The notes: generated by a model from the letters alone, not told the origin. A stretch of DNA of 32,611 nt from Clostridium luticellarii (GCF_002995845.1 NZ_PVXP01000035.1:1-32611); one strand, 5' to 3'. Shown: positions 9,151 to 19,305, counted from the first letter of the stretch. Numbers and translations: made by a program.

Positions 9151-9897
9151 TCAATAATTTACTATTGCTGCAAAATCAGCTGATTTTAAGCTTGCCCCTC
9201 CAACCAACGCTCCATCTATTTCAGGCTGAGTCATTTGAGCCTTTATTGTAGCTGGTTTCACGGAACCACCATATTGAATTCTAGTCTTTTCTGCAGTTTC
9301 TTTACTGTACATAGAGGCTATTACACTTCTTATATAACCTATGGTTTTGTTTGCCTGTTCATCTGTGGCCGTTTTACCTGTTCCTATAGCCCATATCGGT
9401 TCGTAGGCAACCACCACCTTTTCCACCTGACTTTTATCAAGTCCCTGCAGATCCAGTTTTACCTGCTTTCCCAGAACTTCCTCTGTTATTTTAGCTTCTC
9501 TTTCCTCCAGAGTTTCTCCACAGCACACTATGGGAATTATATCATGCTGAAAAGCTTTCTTGACTTTTTTATTGACCATCTCATCTGTCTCGCCAAAATA
9601 CTGTCTTCTCTCACTATGTCCAATTATAACGTAGTCTATGCCAACGGATTTAAGCATATCAGGAGATATTTCACCGGTATACGCACCACTTTCCTCATAA
9701 TGCATATTCTGTGCTCCTACCCTTATATTTGTCCCCTTAACTGATTTTATTACTGTTTCCAGGCAGACATAAGGAGGACATACTACTACATCACATTTTG
9801 CATCTTTTACGAGAGGCTTTAACTCCTCTACTAATTTTAATGCCTCATCTGCAGTTTTATTCATTTTCCAGTTTCCAGCTATTATTGGTTTCCTCAT
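9151..9897 (-). CDS. tpiA: Triosephosphate isomerase
   Basis: 248 residues, the standard TIM-barrel length. It interconverts dihydroxyacetone phosphate and glyceraldehyde 3-phosphate. Active-site residues are visible: N9 and K11 in AGNWKMN, H94 in IIGHSERR, and E166 in [12 protein letters not shown]. The phosphate-binding IQYGGSVKP and GALVGGASL segments occur near the C-terminus. Start ATG with AGGAGGGG about ten bases upstream. It lies 65 bases after pgk and before gpmI in the same direction, as expected for the clostridial glycolytic operon. Confidence 0.98.
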   Translation of the reverse strand: MRKPIIAGNWKMNKTADEALKLVEELKPLVKDAKCDVVVCPPYVCLETVIKSVKGTNIRVGAQNMHYEESGAYTGEISPDMLKSVGIDYVIIGHSERRQYFGETDEMVNKKVKKAFQHDIIPIVCCGETLEEREAKITEEVLGKQVKLDLQGLDKSQVEKVVVAYEPIWAIGTGKTATDEQANKTIGYIRSVIASMYSKETAEKTRIQYGGSVKPATIKAQMTQPEIDGALVGGASLKSADFAAIVNY

Positions 9898-9962
9898 TTA
9901 TATAAAACCCCTCCTCTTTTTAATCAAAGTTCAGACATCAAATAATTAAAGTCGTGTCTCTG

Positions 9963-11159
9963 TTATTTATCATTAAGTGCTGCTATCCCAGGCAGTTCCT
10001 TGCCTTCCAAAAATTCCAGCGAAGCTCCACCGCCTGTGGATATATGAGTCATCCTGTTCCCAAATCCCAATTGATTCACAGCTGCTGCACTATCACCTCC
10101 GCCTATAATCGTAGTGGCATCGGATTCGGCCATGGCCTTTGCTACATCAAAAGTCCCTTTGGCAAAATTTTTAAACTCAAATACTCCCATAGGTCCGTTC
10201 CAGACTACGGTTTTAGCTTCTGCTATGGCATCTGCATATAGTCTACAAGTTTTAGGCCCTATATCCAGTCCCATATATCCTTCTCCTATATTTTCATCTT
10301 CTGTTACAACTGGTTTTGCATCCGCATCAAACTTATCCGCCACTATATTGTCTACAGGCAGAAGCAATTTCACATTTTTGGACTTTGCTTTATCTATCAT
10401 TTCTCCGGCATATGTTATTTTATCCTCTTCCACCATGGAGTTTCCTATAGTATGACCCTGTGCTTTTAAAAAAGTATAGCTCATACCTCCTCCTATTATA
10501 AGGGTATCCACTTTTTCAAGCAGGTTGTTTATAACATTTATCTTATCTGAAATTTTAGCACCGCCTAATATGGCAACAAAAGGTCTGGTTGGATTCTCAA
10601 CTGCGTCTCCCAAGAATTTAAGTTCTTTTTGGATAAGGTAGCCGCATACAGCCGTACTTAGAAATTTGGTAACTCCAACCGTGGAGCAATGGGCTCTATG
10701 GGCTGTTCCAAAGGCATCATTTACAAAGATTTCAGCAAGAGATGCCAGTTCTTTAGAAAAATTATCTCCATTTTTAGTCTCTTCCACCCTGTACCTTGTA
10801 TTTTGTAACAGTATCACATCTCCATTTTTCATGTTCTGAACAGCATTTTTTGCATTTTCTCCAACTACGTTGTCATCTGCTGCAAATATCACTTGCCTAT
10901 CCAACATTTGTGAAAGTCTTTTCGCAACCGGTTCCAGTGACAGCTCCGGTTTCGGTTCACCTTTAGGTTTTCCAAGATGTGAGCAAAGTATAGTCTTTGC
11001 ATTATTCTGTGTTAAATATTTTATAGTTGGAAGAGCTCCAGTCAGTCTATTTTCGTCTGTTATCCTGCCATCCTTTATGGGAACGTTAAAATCACACCTT
11101 ACAAGAACCCTTTTACCATTTACATCTATATCCTCTATGGTCTTCTTATTAAAAATCAT
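9963..11159 (-). CDS. pgk: Phosphoglycerate kinase
   Basis: 398 residues, normal length. It transfers the acyl phosphate of 1,3-bisphosphoglycerate to ADP. Family segments: [22 protein letters not shown] near 19-40, [30 protein letters not shown], the lysine-rich [23 protein letters not shown], and the nucleotide-binding [13 protein letters not shown]. Start ATG with AAAGGAG about 11 bases upstream. The 104-base gap to gap contains an 8-bp hairpin (11222-11257). Confidence 0.98.
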   Translation of the reverse strand: MIFNKKTIEDIDVNGKRVLVRCDFNVPIKDGRITDENRLTGALPTIKYLTQNNAKTILCSHLGKPKGEPKPELSLEPVAKRLSQMLDRQVIFAADDNVVGENAKNAVQNMKNGDVILLQNTRYRVEETKNGDNFSKELASLAEIFVNDAFGTAHRAHCSTVGVTKFLSTAVCGYLIQKELKFLGDAVENPTRPFVAILGGAKISDKINVINNLLEKVDTLIIGGGMSYTFLKAQGHTIGNSMVEEDKITYAGEMIDKAKSKNVKLLLPVDNIVADKFDADAKPVVTEDENIGEGYMGLDIGPKTCRLYADAIAEAKTVVWNGPMGVFEFKNFAKGTFDVAKAMAESDATTIIGGGDSAAAVNQLGFGNRMTHISTGGGASLEFLEGKELPGIAALNDK

Positions 11160-11221
11160 TCTGTACTCAACTCCTTTACTAAAATTTTACCTTATATTTA
11201 CCATTAAGTACATAGTAAATA

Positions 11222-11257
11222 GGTCCGGTATCATAGCCCAAACTACAAAACCAGACC
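11222..11257 (-). repeat. Hairpin between gap and pgk
   Basis: On the minus strand GGTCTGGT (11257-11250) can pair with ACCGGACC (11229-11222), 8 base pairs with one G-U, loop of about 20. No T-run follows. It could be a processing or stability element that sets relative gap and pgk levels. That role is inference by analogy with the processed Bacillus gapA message. Confidence 0.35.
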
Positions 11258-11263
11258 CTATAA

Positions 11264-12283
<1,020 letters not shown>

Positions 12284-12340
12284 CTATAATAATTAAATAT
12301 TTATTTTAACATTAAATTGACAACCGATTTATAAATTATC

Positions 12341-13366
12341 TCATTTGATGAATTTTATGATTTCTCTAGCAGCTCCCTCATCAGTTATCAAAATACTGTT
12401 GTGATTATTTTTCTCAGTGGATAATATAGCTTCTGCTTTGCTGCTTCCTCCCGCCACAGCTATTAATGTCTTAATCTTTCCTATTTTTTCATTTTTAATT
12501 CCTATACTAGGAGTAGAGTATACTATTTTCCCCTGTTTATCGAAATAATATCCAAAAGCCTCTCCTACCGCACCTTCCGATTGTATTTTATTTATCCTGT
12601 CCTCGGACATTCCTCTTCTCTTAGCCATTTTATAGGCTCTTCCTATACCATACACAAGTATGTCTGCATTATATATATTCTTTACTATATCTTTTACATC
12701 TTTTTCCTTTATAATGGTCTGCACAGCTTCATCACTTAAATTATCAGGTACGTGAAGCAATTTATATGTACCTCCTATTTTGCTTGCCAGTCTAGCAGAC
12801 AAAGTATTTGCCTGGGTTTCCATATTCCTACCCATGCCTCCTCTGGCAGGAACCACTAATATATTCTTCAAATTGGAAACTTCAGAAACATTATCAACCA
12901 CAGTTTTTATTGTAGAACCACCGGTAACTGCAACTATATCATCGTCCTTTAATATACTTTTAAGATAATTTGCAGCAGTTCTTCCTATTTCATTCATGAC
13001 GGTTCTATCTTTGTCACAATCTCCTGGAACAATTATAATATCTTTCAACTGCAGGTCATCTTTTATGATCTTTTCAACTTCGGACAACCCTCTTAATTCA
13101 TGTATGAAATCCTTGAGTTCATTGATAATTTCTTCTCCCTCTTTGGTAACCGTCATACCGGGTGTATTTATTTTGATAAACCCCTGACTCCTTAAAAAAT
13201 TTATTTCTGCTCTTACTATTCTCTCCCCAATTCCCAGATTATTCGCCAGTATTCTTCTGCCGATAGGTTGATTATAATAAATAGTTCTAAGCACATCATA
13301 TCTTTTTTTCAATAATTCTATTAATTCAGGCACTATTTTCTGTTGAAATTTAACTATGTCCTTCAA
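12341..13366 (-). CDS. cggR: Central glycolytic genes repressor CggR (SorC/DeoR family)
   Basis: 341 residues from TTG at 13366. The N-terminal winged-helix segment (about 1-90) contains RYDVLRTIYYNQPIGRRILANNLGIGERIVRAEINFL, which closely follows Bacillus CggR. A C-terminal sugar-phosphate-binding domain (about 95-341) has VTGGSTIKTV, ILVVPARGG and a final TDEGAAREI. In Bacillus this repressor is released by fructose-1,6-bisphosphate. The TTG at 13366 is chosen because GGGGGTG lies just upstream and the N-terminus then matches the family. A TTG six codons earlier (13384) falls inside the operator. First gene of the glycolytic operon, so it is autoregulated. Confidence 0.93.
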   Translation of the reverse strand: MKDIVKFQQKIVPELIELLKKRYDVLRTIYYNQPIGRRILANNLGIGERIVRAEINFLRSQGFIKINTPGMTVTKEGEEIINELKDFIHELRGLSEVEKIIKDDLQLKDIIIVPGDCDKDRTVMNEIGRTAANYLKSILKDDDIVAVTGGSTIKTVVDNVSEVSNLKNILVVPARGGMGRNMETQANTLSARLASKIGGTYKLLHVPDNLSDEAVQTIIKEKDVKDIVKNIYNADILVYGIGRAYKMAKRRGMSEDRINKIQSEGAVGEAFGYYFDKQGKIVYSTPSIGIKNEKIGKIKTLIAVAGGSSKAEAILSTEKNNHNSILITDEGAAREIIKFIK

Positions 13367-13379
13367 TATTACACCCCCG

Positions 13380-13415
13380 GTCAATAATTATCCCGCCATA
13401 CCATTAATTGTCCCA
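13380..13415 (-). promoter_or_regulatory. CggR operator (two half-sites, 20-bp period)
   Basis: Minus strand: TGGGAC-N6-TGGT (13415-13400), four bases, then CGGGAT-N6-TGAC (13395-13380). The known Bacillus subtilis site is CGGGAC-N6-TGTC, four bases, then the same again. The 6-6-4-4 spacing is identical and the 20-bp repeat distance places both half-sites on one helix face. It begins about five bases after the -10 element and therefore covers the transcription start. Confidence 0.85.
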
Positions 13416-13420
13416 CTTAT

Positions 13421-13449
13421 ATTATAAAACATATATAGTATTTTTTAAA
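13421..13449 (-). promoter_or_regulatory. Promoter of the cggR-gap-pgk-tpiA-gpmI-eno operon
   Basis: Minus-strand -35 TTTAAA (13449-13444), 17-base spacer, -10 TATAAT (13426-13421). The predicted start at about 13414 lies at the edge of the CggR operator, consistent with repression at initiation or early elongation. Confidence 0.7.
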
Positions 13450-13486
13450 TAGAATTTAAAAATTTTATTGCTGTTTTTAGGGAGAA

Positions 13487-14860
13487 TTAAAATCTTTTTC
13501 TCCCCTTTGATGATTTTATACCCATTTCTTCTCTATATTTTGCCACGGTTCTTCTCGAAATATTCATACCTCGTTCATTTATTAAATTACATATTTTTTG
13601 ATCCGACAATGGTTTTTTTCTATCCTCATCATCTATCATTTTCTTAATATGATTTTTGATAATGAGGACTGATACATTCTCTTCGCCAAAGCCCTTCAAT
13701 ATGCCTGTAGTGAACAAATTCTTTATCTTTATGGTCCCTCTGCTTGTGTATATATATTTATCCCTTATGGCCCTGCTCACCGTAGATTCATGCATGTCTA
13801 TACTGTCCGCTATTTCTTTCAGAGTCATTGGTTTCAGATAACTGGCTCCATAATCAAAATAATTTCTCTGCAGTTCCAATATTTTTTCAAGTACCCTGTA
13901 TATTGTACTTTTCCTATGCTGTATGCTCTTTATCAAAAACAGGGCGCTGTTTAATTTTTCTTTTACATAGCTCACTGCATTTTTATCATCTTCACTATTG
14001 ATTATATCCCTGTACATTGCGTTTATAGTCAACTTGGGTGATAGATCATCGTTCATAATTATATAGTATTCATCGGCAATTTTTCTAATATACGCATCTG
14101 GAACTATATATTTTACATCTTCTCCAGTATAAAATCCTCTGGAGGGCTTGGGATCAAGAGACTTTATCAAATCCCCATACCGCTGGGCCTGCTTTACATC
14201 TATATTCAAATCTTTTGCTATAACATTGTATCTATTCTCCGCTATCATTTCCAAATATCTATCCACTATTGTAAATACATTTTGATCCTCTATGCCTTTT
14301 TGTCTCATCTGTATTTTTAAACATTCCACCAGATTTCTCGCCCCTATTCCACAGGGTTCCAAGGTTTGGATTACGTTTACACAGTGTTTTGCAAGTTTCT
14401 CCGATATTTTAAGCTCTTCCTCTATTTCTCTGTCTTCCAGCATTAAATATCCTCTGGAATCTATATTTTCTATAATATATAAACATATTGCCTTCACATA
14501 ATCATTTTCATTCAGATCCCTTATTTGATCTTTTAGATATTCCTTCAGAGATTTCTTCTCGGAAATAAAATTAAATGGAGATACTTCTTCACCATCACTT
14601 TTTTCATAACTATGATGGCTGTAATTATCAAAGTCAAGATTTTTTATAATTTCCCTGTAATCCAATTTGTCTTTCTCAACTTCATTTGAATTGAGTTCTT
14701 TAACCTCGAGTACTGGATTTTCTTGAATTTCTTTCTCCACATACTCCTTAAGCTCAAAGCTTGACATTTGAAGCAGCTTTACAGATAATTGCATCTCCTG
14801 AGTCATAACCAATTTTTGTTCTTGAGTTAAATTAAGGCTAAAATCCATATTCAATCTCAT
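13487..14860 (-). CDS. rpoN: RNA polymerase sigma-54 factor RpoN
   Basis: 457 residues. The N-terminal activator-interacting region (about 5-50) is glutamine/leucine-rich (LTQEQKLVMTQEMQLSVKLLQMSSFEL). The core-binding region contains LEPCGIGARNLVECLKIQ and the DNA-binding part has MTLKEIADSIDMHESTVSRAIRDKY. The RpoN box SRRTVAKYRE is at 435-444. The factor recruits polymerase to -24/-12 promoters that need an AAA+ activator. Start ATG with GGAGGTG five bases upstream. It lies directly upstream of cggR, a frequent Firmicute arrangement, separated by the CggR-controlled promoter. No sigma-54 promoter or activator gene is apparent in the window. Confidence 0.96.
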   Translation of the reverse strand: MRLNMDFSLNLTQEQKLVMTQEMQLSVKLLQMSSFELKEYVEKEIQENPVLEVKELNSNEVEKDKLDYREIIKNLDFDNYSHHSYEKSDGEEVSPFNFISEKKSLKEYLKDQIRDLNENDYVKAICLYIIENIDSRGYLMLEDREIEEELKISEKLAKHCVNVIQTLEPCGIGARNLVECLKIQMRQKGIEDQNVFTIVDRYLEMIAENRYNVIAKDLNIDVKQAQRYGDLIKSLDPKPSRGFYTGEDVKYIVPDAYIRKIADEYYIIMNDDLSPKLTINAMYRDIINSEDDKNAVSYVKEKLNSALFLIKSIQHRKSTIYRVLEKILELQRNYFDYGASYLKPMTLKEIADSIDMHESTVSRAIRDKYIYTSRGTIKIKNLFTTGILKGFGEENVSVLIIKNHIKKMIDDEDRKKPLSDQKICNLINERGMNISRRTVAKYREEMGIKSSKGRKRF

Positions 14861-14907
14861 TTACACCTCCATTCAAAGTTATCATTTAAATAACTTTCTC
14901 TACTTTT

Positions 14908-14937
14908 ATTATATCACGAAGTCATAAAATGAATGAA
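14908..14937 (-). promoter_or_regulatory. Candidate promoter of rpoN
   Basis: TTCATT (14937-14932), 18-base spacer, TATAAT (14913-14908) on the minus strand, about 48 bases before the rpoN ATG. Perfect -10, weak -35. Confidence 0.45.
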
Positions 14938-15048
14938 TATTTTTGATGCCGAGCTCCTTCTTTCAGAATATAAAAACAGGATCTAATACTGAAATCAACA
15001 GCATTAAATCCCTATTCCCGAAACCTTTAGAATTTTTCTGCAATTGGG

Positions 15049-15888
15049 CTAATAATTTTCTACAAAAAATAGTCCGCAGGCACCTGCACCTGAGTGTACC
15101 CCCACCGCACATCCAACTTCACATTCTATAAAGTCTACTTTTCTGGCCTCAAGATTTTCTCTAAGTGCATTTAATATATCCGTCTCTCCCACGTGAAGCA
15201 GTATGGCTGTTTCTCCCTTTTTGACACTCTTTTTATCAATATATTCAATCATATTTCTAAGAGCCCTTTTACTTCCCCTTACTTTATCAATTACTGCTAC
15301 TTCACCATCTTTTACTGCAACTATTATCTTTATTCCCAGAACACTGCCTATAATTCCAGATGCCCTGGAAAGCCGCCCGCCTTTCACAAGATTATCCAGG
15401 CTGTTGAAGAACAAGGTACTTCTAATATGGGTTGAAATCTCCTTGACTCCGCTTTCTATCTCTTTTGCCGTAAATCCGGAATCCTTTAATTTTGCAGCTT
15501 TAATAACCTGAAGACCCAATCCGGAAGTTACGTTCATACTGTCAATTACAATTATATCCTCCGTCTCCAGCATTTCTTTTGCAATACAGGCCGATTGATA
15601 AGTTCCGCTCATCTTAGATGAGAGGTGAATGGAAACTATCTTATATCCCTGATTTATATACGAAGTATAACATTCCAAAAATGTTTGAGGATTTACTTGA
15701 GCTGTTACGGGAAAGATATCGCTCTTCTCCATTTTATCCAAAAGAGTATGAATATCTATATCGACTCCATCCCTATAAGACTTGTCACCAAAATTGATAA
15801 AAAGGTGGAGTACTTCTATATCATACTTTTTTATTATGTATTCAGGCAGATCTGCTGTACTGTCTGTGATTATTTTTATCTTTTCCAT
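15049..15888 (-). CDS. DegV family fatty-acid-binding protein
   Basis: 279 residues, the family's usual length. It opens with IKIITDSTADLPEYIIKKYDI, then DKSYRDGVDID near 33-43, VSIHLSSKMSGTYQSA near 85-100 and NLVKGGRLSRASGIIGSVLGIK near 160-182. Proteins of this fold bind a single fatty acid, and in several Firmicutes act as FakB, delivering it to the FakA kinase for membrane lipid synthesis. No fakA is nearby, so the exact ligand is open. Start ATG at 15888, 19 bases after the trmL stop, so probably co-transcribed with trmL. Confidence 0.9.
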   Translation of the reverse strand: MEKIKIITDSTADLPEYIIKKYDIEVLHLFINFGDKSYRDGVDIDIHTLLDKMEKSDIFPVTAQVNPQTFLECYTSYINQGYKIVSIHLSSKMSGTYQSACIAKEMLETEDIIVIDSMNVTSGLGLQVIKAAKLKDSGFTAKEIESGVKEISTHIRSTLFFNSLDNLVKGGRLSRASGIIGSVLGIKIIVAVKDGEVAVIDKVRGSKRALRNMIEYIDKKSVKKGETAILLHVGETDILNALRENLEARKVDFIECEVGCAVGVHSGAGACGLFFVENY

Positions 15889-15907
15889 ATTTATATAGCT
15901 CCTTCCT

Positions 15908-16375
15908 TTACTTCATATTGGGAAAGTTCAATTGTTTTAAGGCTTCATAAGCAACTATGGCTACAGTATTGGATAAATTCAAAGATCTGGTGCTGGTTTT
16001 TATCATAGGAACCCTGATGCATCTCTCAGCATTGCTGTTTCTTATTTCATCCGGCAGTCCACAGGATTCTCTTCCAAATACTATAAAATCTCCATCCTTA
16101 AATTTAGCATGATGATAAAAATTCTTGCCATGGGTAGTGGAAAAATAAAAAGTACCCTGTCTGTATTTTTCTCTAAGTTCTTCATAGGAATCATACAAGC
16201 TTAAATCCAAGTATTTCCAATAATCCAACCCCGCCCTTCTCAAATGTTTTTCATCCAGGCTAAATCCAAGCGGCTTTATGAGATGAAGTCTGGAACCTGT
16301 AAGCACGCATGTCCTGGCAATATTGCCGGTGTTTTGTGGTATCTCAGGTTCAAACAGCACTATATTCAAACTCAA
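15908..16375 (-). CDS. trmL: tRNA (cytidine(34)-2'-O)-methyltransferase TrmL
   Basis: 155 residues, a minimal SPOUT methyltransferase. It 2'-O-methylates the wobble base of certain leucine tRNAs using SAM. Motif 1 is LFEPEIPQNTGNIARTC (about 7-23), motif 2 VFGRESCGLPDEI, and the knotted C-terminal motif 3 is TSTRSLNLSNTVAIVAYEAL. The start is TTG (16375-16373), with GGAGG seven bases upstream. A weak promoter candidate is at 16442-16470. Followed closely by the DegV gene. Confidence 0.95.
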   Translation of the reverse strand: MSLNIVLFEPEIPQNTGNIARTCVLTGSRLHLIKPLGFSLDEKHLRRAGLDYWKYLDLSLYDSYEELREKYRQGTFYFSTTHGKNFYHHAKFKDGDFIVFGRESCGLPDEIRNSNAERCIRVPMIKTSTRSLNLSNTVAIVAYEALKQLNFPNMK

Positions 16376-16441
16376 TTCTATTCCTCCTTCAACTTCCGTT
16401 TAGCACTTAAAATATGTGAATATTAAATTTCATAATAATAT

Positions 16442-16470
16442 TTTATCCGGAATTAGACTAACTAGTTCAA
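16442..16470 (-). promoter_or_regulatory. Weak promoter candidate of trmL-degV
   Basis: TTGAAC (16470-16465), 17-base spacer, GATAAA (16447-16442) on the minus strand, about 65 bases before the trmL start. Four of six matches in each hexamer. Confidence 0.3.
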
Positions 16471-16547
16471 AAGTCCTATTAAATATATTACTCCATATTC
16501 AGGTCACAGTAAAGATCATGAAACCGCCTTAAAATAAAAACAAAGCA

Positions 16548-17285
16548 CTATTTTTTATAATTTTCATTCAAATAATAAATTATTCCATTTGAAATATTTT
16601 CCCCTAGCCTTTTTAGAACATTTTCATTGGACAACCTAATTCTATCCTGTGCATTAGTTATAAATCCACATTCCACTAAAACCCCCGGCACTTTACTATA
16701 TCTGAGCACCGCCAGATTTTGTCTTTTTATACCCTTGTTCGCCCAATTGTCATTTTTTACGGCTTCACTCTCTATGGCTCTGGCTAATTTAATTCTTTCA
16801 TCTTTTTGATATCCATTTACATCATAGTACAAGGTGGTTATACCGTTGAAATTATTATCATTTAGAGAATTCACATGTATAGAAACAAATGCATCTGCAT
16901 AGGAGGAATTTACTTTGTCCCCTATTTCATCAAGCCCCAATAGCTTGTCCTCATTACGTGTGAGAAATACCACGTTTCCTTTACCTTTTAAATATGCTGC
17001 AGCATATCTGGCTATTTTTAGAGTTAAATCTTTTTCATACATATTTCCATAGCTTGTACCTTTATCTATTCCCCCGTGCCCTGGATCAATCACTATATAG
17101 TATTTTTTAAGCGGTGTATATTTGCTGGAAGCAGCTTGTTTATCTATTGTGCTGTCAATAGGAACTGCAGTCATATTAATTGAATTATTTATATTCAGTA
17201 TTTTGATACTCTTGCCTAAAACAAGCATTACCAGAATAAAAAAAATACATGAAAGCATAAAATTTTTTCTGCCCACAATTCTCAT
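16548..17285 (-). CDS. N-acetylmuramoyl-L-alanine amidase (Amidase_3, CwlD-like)
   Basis: 245 residues. A single N-terminal hydrophobic segment (about 9-27) acts as signal or membrane anchor. A short linker leads into the zinc amidase domain (62-242). Zinc ligands are H70 in VIDPGHGGIDKG, E84 in YEKDLTL and H137 in SIHVNSL. The catalytic glutamate is E205 in LVECGFITN. It cleaves the lactyl-L-alanine bond of peptidoglycan outside the membrane. Length, single anchor and absence of wall-binding repeats resemble CwlD, which makes muramic lactam in the spore cortex. A vegetative amidase cannot be excluded, so no symbol is given. Start ATG with GAGGAG nine bases upstream. No recognisable SigE or SigG promoter was found. 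Confidence 0.88.
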   Translation of the reverse strand: MRIVGRKNFMLSCIFFILVMLVLGKSIKILNINNSINMTAVPIDSTIDKQAASSKYTPLKKYYIVIDPGHGGIDKGTSYGNMYEKDLTLKIARYAAAYLKGKGNVVFLTRNEDKLLGLDEIGDKVNSSYADAFVSIHVNSLNDNNFNGITTLYYDVNGYQKDERIKLARAIESEAVKNDNWANKGIKRQNLAVLRYSKVPGVLVECGFITNAQDRIRLSNENVLKRLGENISNGIIYYLNENYKK

Positions 17286-17468
17286 AATATCATTCTCCTC
17301 TGAAATCTATTTCCATAATATATTTATTATAACATTTATTTCCTTAATCTTCCATGATATATTTTTCTCTTTTAAAATAAATACATGTTTAACTTCCCTT
17401 TAATACTCACTTAATAATCATACTTTAATATTTAACATACAAGTATAATATAAAGGAGGAAATAGAGC

Positions 17469-18047
17469 ATGAAATCATTAAATATATGCATTGATATTGA
17501 TGGGACAATTACAGATCCATATTTCTGGCTGAACAGTGCCAATAAATATTTCAATAAAAATATAACCTCGGATGAAATAACACAGTATGAAGTTCACAAG
17601 GCTCTCAAGGTATCCAGGGAAGAGTACACCAATTTCTACAATGAAAATAAATTCGATCTCCACCACAGAGAAAGAATAAATAAGGATGCGGTGGGAACAA
17701 TTCAAAAGCTTATAAAATCAAGCAACATCTATTTTGTAACCGCCCGTGAAAAAAGCCTTGAAATCCTTACCCGTGAATATCTAAACAGAAATAATGTACC
17801 CTATGACGGAGTTTATGTTCTGGGAACCTATCACAAGGTAGATACAGCCAAAGATTTAAATTGCGATTTATTCATAGAAGACAGTTTTGAAAATGCCGTT
17901 GAATTATCGGAAAATGGTTTTAAAGTGCTGCTTGTAGATACAAATTACAACAGATTTCCCCTGAAAGAAAACATAAAAAGAGTTTTCAACTGGACACAAA
18001 TCCACAATATTATAACAAGGATACTATTACAGGAAAAAGCTGTGTAA
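17469..18047 (+). CDS. 5'(3')-deoxyribonucleotidase-like HAD phosphatase (NT5C family)
   Basis: 192 residues. The HAD nucleophile motif is ICIDIDGTITDP (residues 6-17) with D9 and acid/base D11. Motif II-like INFVTAR appears as IYFVTAREKSLEI near 92, and motif III-like aspartates lie in DLFIEDSFENAVEL near 137. This matches NT5C and YqfW-type putative nucleotidases that dephosphorylate nucleoside monophosphates, so the substrate is only inferred. Ribosome site AAGGAGG ten bases before the ATG. It is divergent from the amidase gene. Its stop codon lies inside the terminator hairpin at 18018-18056. Confidence 0.82.
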   Translation: MKSLNICIDIDGTITDPYFWLNSANKYFNKNITSDEITQYEVHKALKVSREEYTNFYNENKFDLHHRERINKDAVGTIQKLIKSSNIYFVTAREKSLEILTREYLNRNNVPYDGVYVLGTYHKVDTAKDLNCDLFIEDSFENAVELSENGFKVLLVDTNYNRFPLKENIKRVFNWTQIHNIITRILLQEKAV

Positions 18048-18056
18048 TAGTATCCT
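18018..18056. terminator. 14-bp perfect hairpin between convergent genes
   Basis: AGGATACTATTACA (18018-18031) pairs without mismatch with TGTAATAGTATCCT (18043-18056) around an 11-base loop. It covers the last codons and stop (18045-18047) of the plus-strand nucleotidase gene and lies just past the stop of the minus-strand EamA gene (18066). Only short T stretches follow, but it most likely serves as a shared bidirectional terminator. Confidence 0.65.
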
Positions 18057-18065
18057 TTATCATGT

Positions 18066-18953
18066 CTAATAATCTTCTTTAGCAGATATACTCACTGCAA
18101 GCACTATGAGTACTCCACCTATGAAAAAGCTTGGTGAAAGGTCTTCTCCAAGACAAATCCACCCCAGAATCGAACCTGTAACAGGCTGAAAAAATAGAAA
18201 TAAAGAACCAATTCCTGCATCCACAAGTTCAATTCCCTTGTTCCATAAAAAAAATGCACCAGCTGTGGATACAACTCCCAGATATATCAATCCCCATATA
18301 ATCTTGCTACTGCCTAAAATCAGCCAAAAATCATTATGCTGCAGCAGCATAAACGGCGTGGTGAATATCAATGCAAAAAATATGGCATAGGTAGTTATAC
18401 TCAAGGAATCCAAATGTTTGGATGCAACTTTTACATAAACAGACAGCAGCGCCCAGGTAATTGCCGCTCCAACAAGAACCATATTGCCATAAATATGTTT
18501 TAAAGCTCCGGCATCCAACCCTATGACTATAACAACTCCTGCTGTTGCAAGCACAAGTGAAATTACTTTTTTTCTAGTAAACAATTCACCCAAAATAAAT
18601 CTGGCAAACAAGATCACAAACACAGGTGTTGATGCTGTAATCAGCGAACCCATATGTGCATTGGACAATTTCGTACCTATAAACTGAAAACATATAGAAA
18701 CAAAATACCCTATAAATCCTATCCAGGCTATAAGAAGGCAGTCTTTCTTTCCCGGGGTTATTTTAGAACCTTTTTTACCTTTAACAAAAAAGAGTATCAC
18801 AAACAACACTGCAAATGCAATTACATACCTAATCCATACCAATGTGACAGGTGGAACAAACTCCAGTATGTATTTGCTGACTACATACATTCCCCCCCAT
18901 ATAGAAGCAGCCAAAAACAGACATATGGAACCAATTAATCTTTTTCTCATCAC
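18066..18953 (-). CDS. EamA/DMT-family transporter (ten-helix exporter)
   Basis: About 295 residues with ten predicted membrane helices in two EamA repeats (roughly 8-135 and 148-290). Typical segments are AASIWGGMYVVSKYIL near 16 and VTLVWIRYVIAF near 37 in the first repeat. The second has ALLSVYVKVASKHLDSLSITTYAIFFALIFTTP and FFLWNKGIELVDAGIGSLFLFFQPVTGSILGW. Members export amino acids or other small metabolites, and the substrate is not deducible here. Start is GTG at 18953 or the adjacent ATG at 18950. The GGAGG site is 9 and 12 bases upstream respectively, slightly favouring GTG. It is preceded by a long leader (18954 to about 19120) with a small hairpin. Confidence 0.9.
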   Translation of the reverse strand: MMRKRLIGSICLFLAASIWGGMYVVSKYILEFVPPVTLVWIRYVIAFAVLFVILFFVKGKKGSKITPGKKDCLLIAWIGFIGYFVSICFQFIGTKLSNAHMGSLITASTPVFVILFARFILGELFTRKKVISLVLATAGVVIVIGLDAGALKHIYGNMVLVGAAITWALLSVYVKVASKHLDSLSITTYAIFFALIFTTPFMLLQHNDFWLILGSSKIIWGLIYLGVVSTAGAFFLWNKGIELVDAGIGSLFLFFQPVTGSILGWICLGEDLSPSFFIGGVLIVLAVSISAKEDY

Positions 18954-19305
18954 TTATAATAACCTCCGTCTTTCTGATTTTATAGAAAACAGTATCCAAG
19001 ACGAGGTTTGTTGATTTAAACATTAATCCTCATCTCAGCTTAAAGATGAGAAACTGGCTGATCATTTTCAAATAAACTAAAATAATACATGTAATTTGCC
19101 CCCTTATTACTTAATATACAAAATATTATACACTCTTTGTAATTGCATTTACACACAAATTTTTTGCTATTCCAGCATACATCAGATTATTACCATCCAC
19201 CTGTATACACTAACTTAAAAAATCTCATTTTCCCTAAAAAGAAGAAAATAAGATTTTTTAAATCGGGCTCATTATGTAATTTGCTGCTAAATGTTTTCTA
19301 TCATT
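18954..19305. other. 350-base intergenic region between the EamA and HxlR genes
   Basis: Contains the bidirectional terminator at 19217-19259. A minus-strand TATAAT lies near 19129 with a poor -35 and would give the EamA gene a leader of about 165 bases. In that leader CTCATCT (19029-19035) pairs with AGATGAG (19044-19050). I recognise no known riboswitch class and no further gene. Confidence 0.5.
19217..19259. terminator. Bidirectional terminator downstream of the HxlR gene
   Basis: AAAAAATCTCATTTTC (19217-19232) pairs with GAAAATAAGATTTTTT (19244-19259) with a single mismatch around an 11-base loop. The A and T tracts at the ends give a U-run on both strands. It lies 47 bases after the stop of the minus-strand HxlR gene. 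Confidence 0.75.

Noticed and set aside
17400-17470. TATAAT just before the nucleotidase gene as its promoter
   Set aside because: A start seven bases downstream would fall inside the ribosome site, leaving no usable leader.
18954-19130. Riboswitch or T-box in the long leader of the EamA gene
   Set aside because: Only one 7-bp hairpin is present, with no T-box sequence, no known aptamer core and no terminator before the gene.
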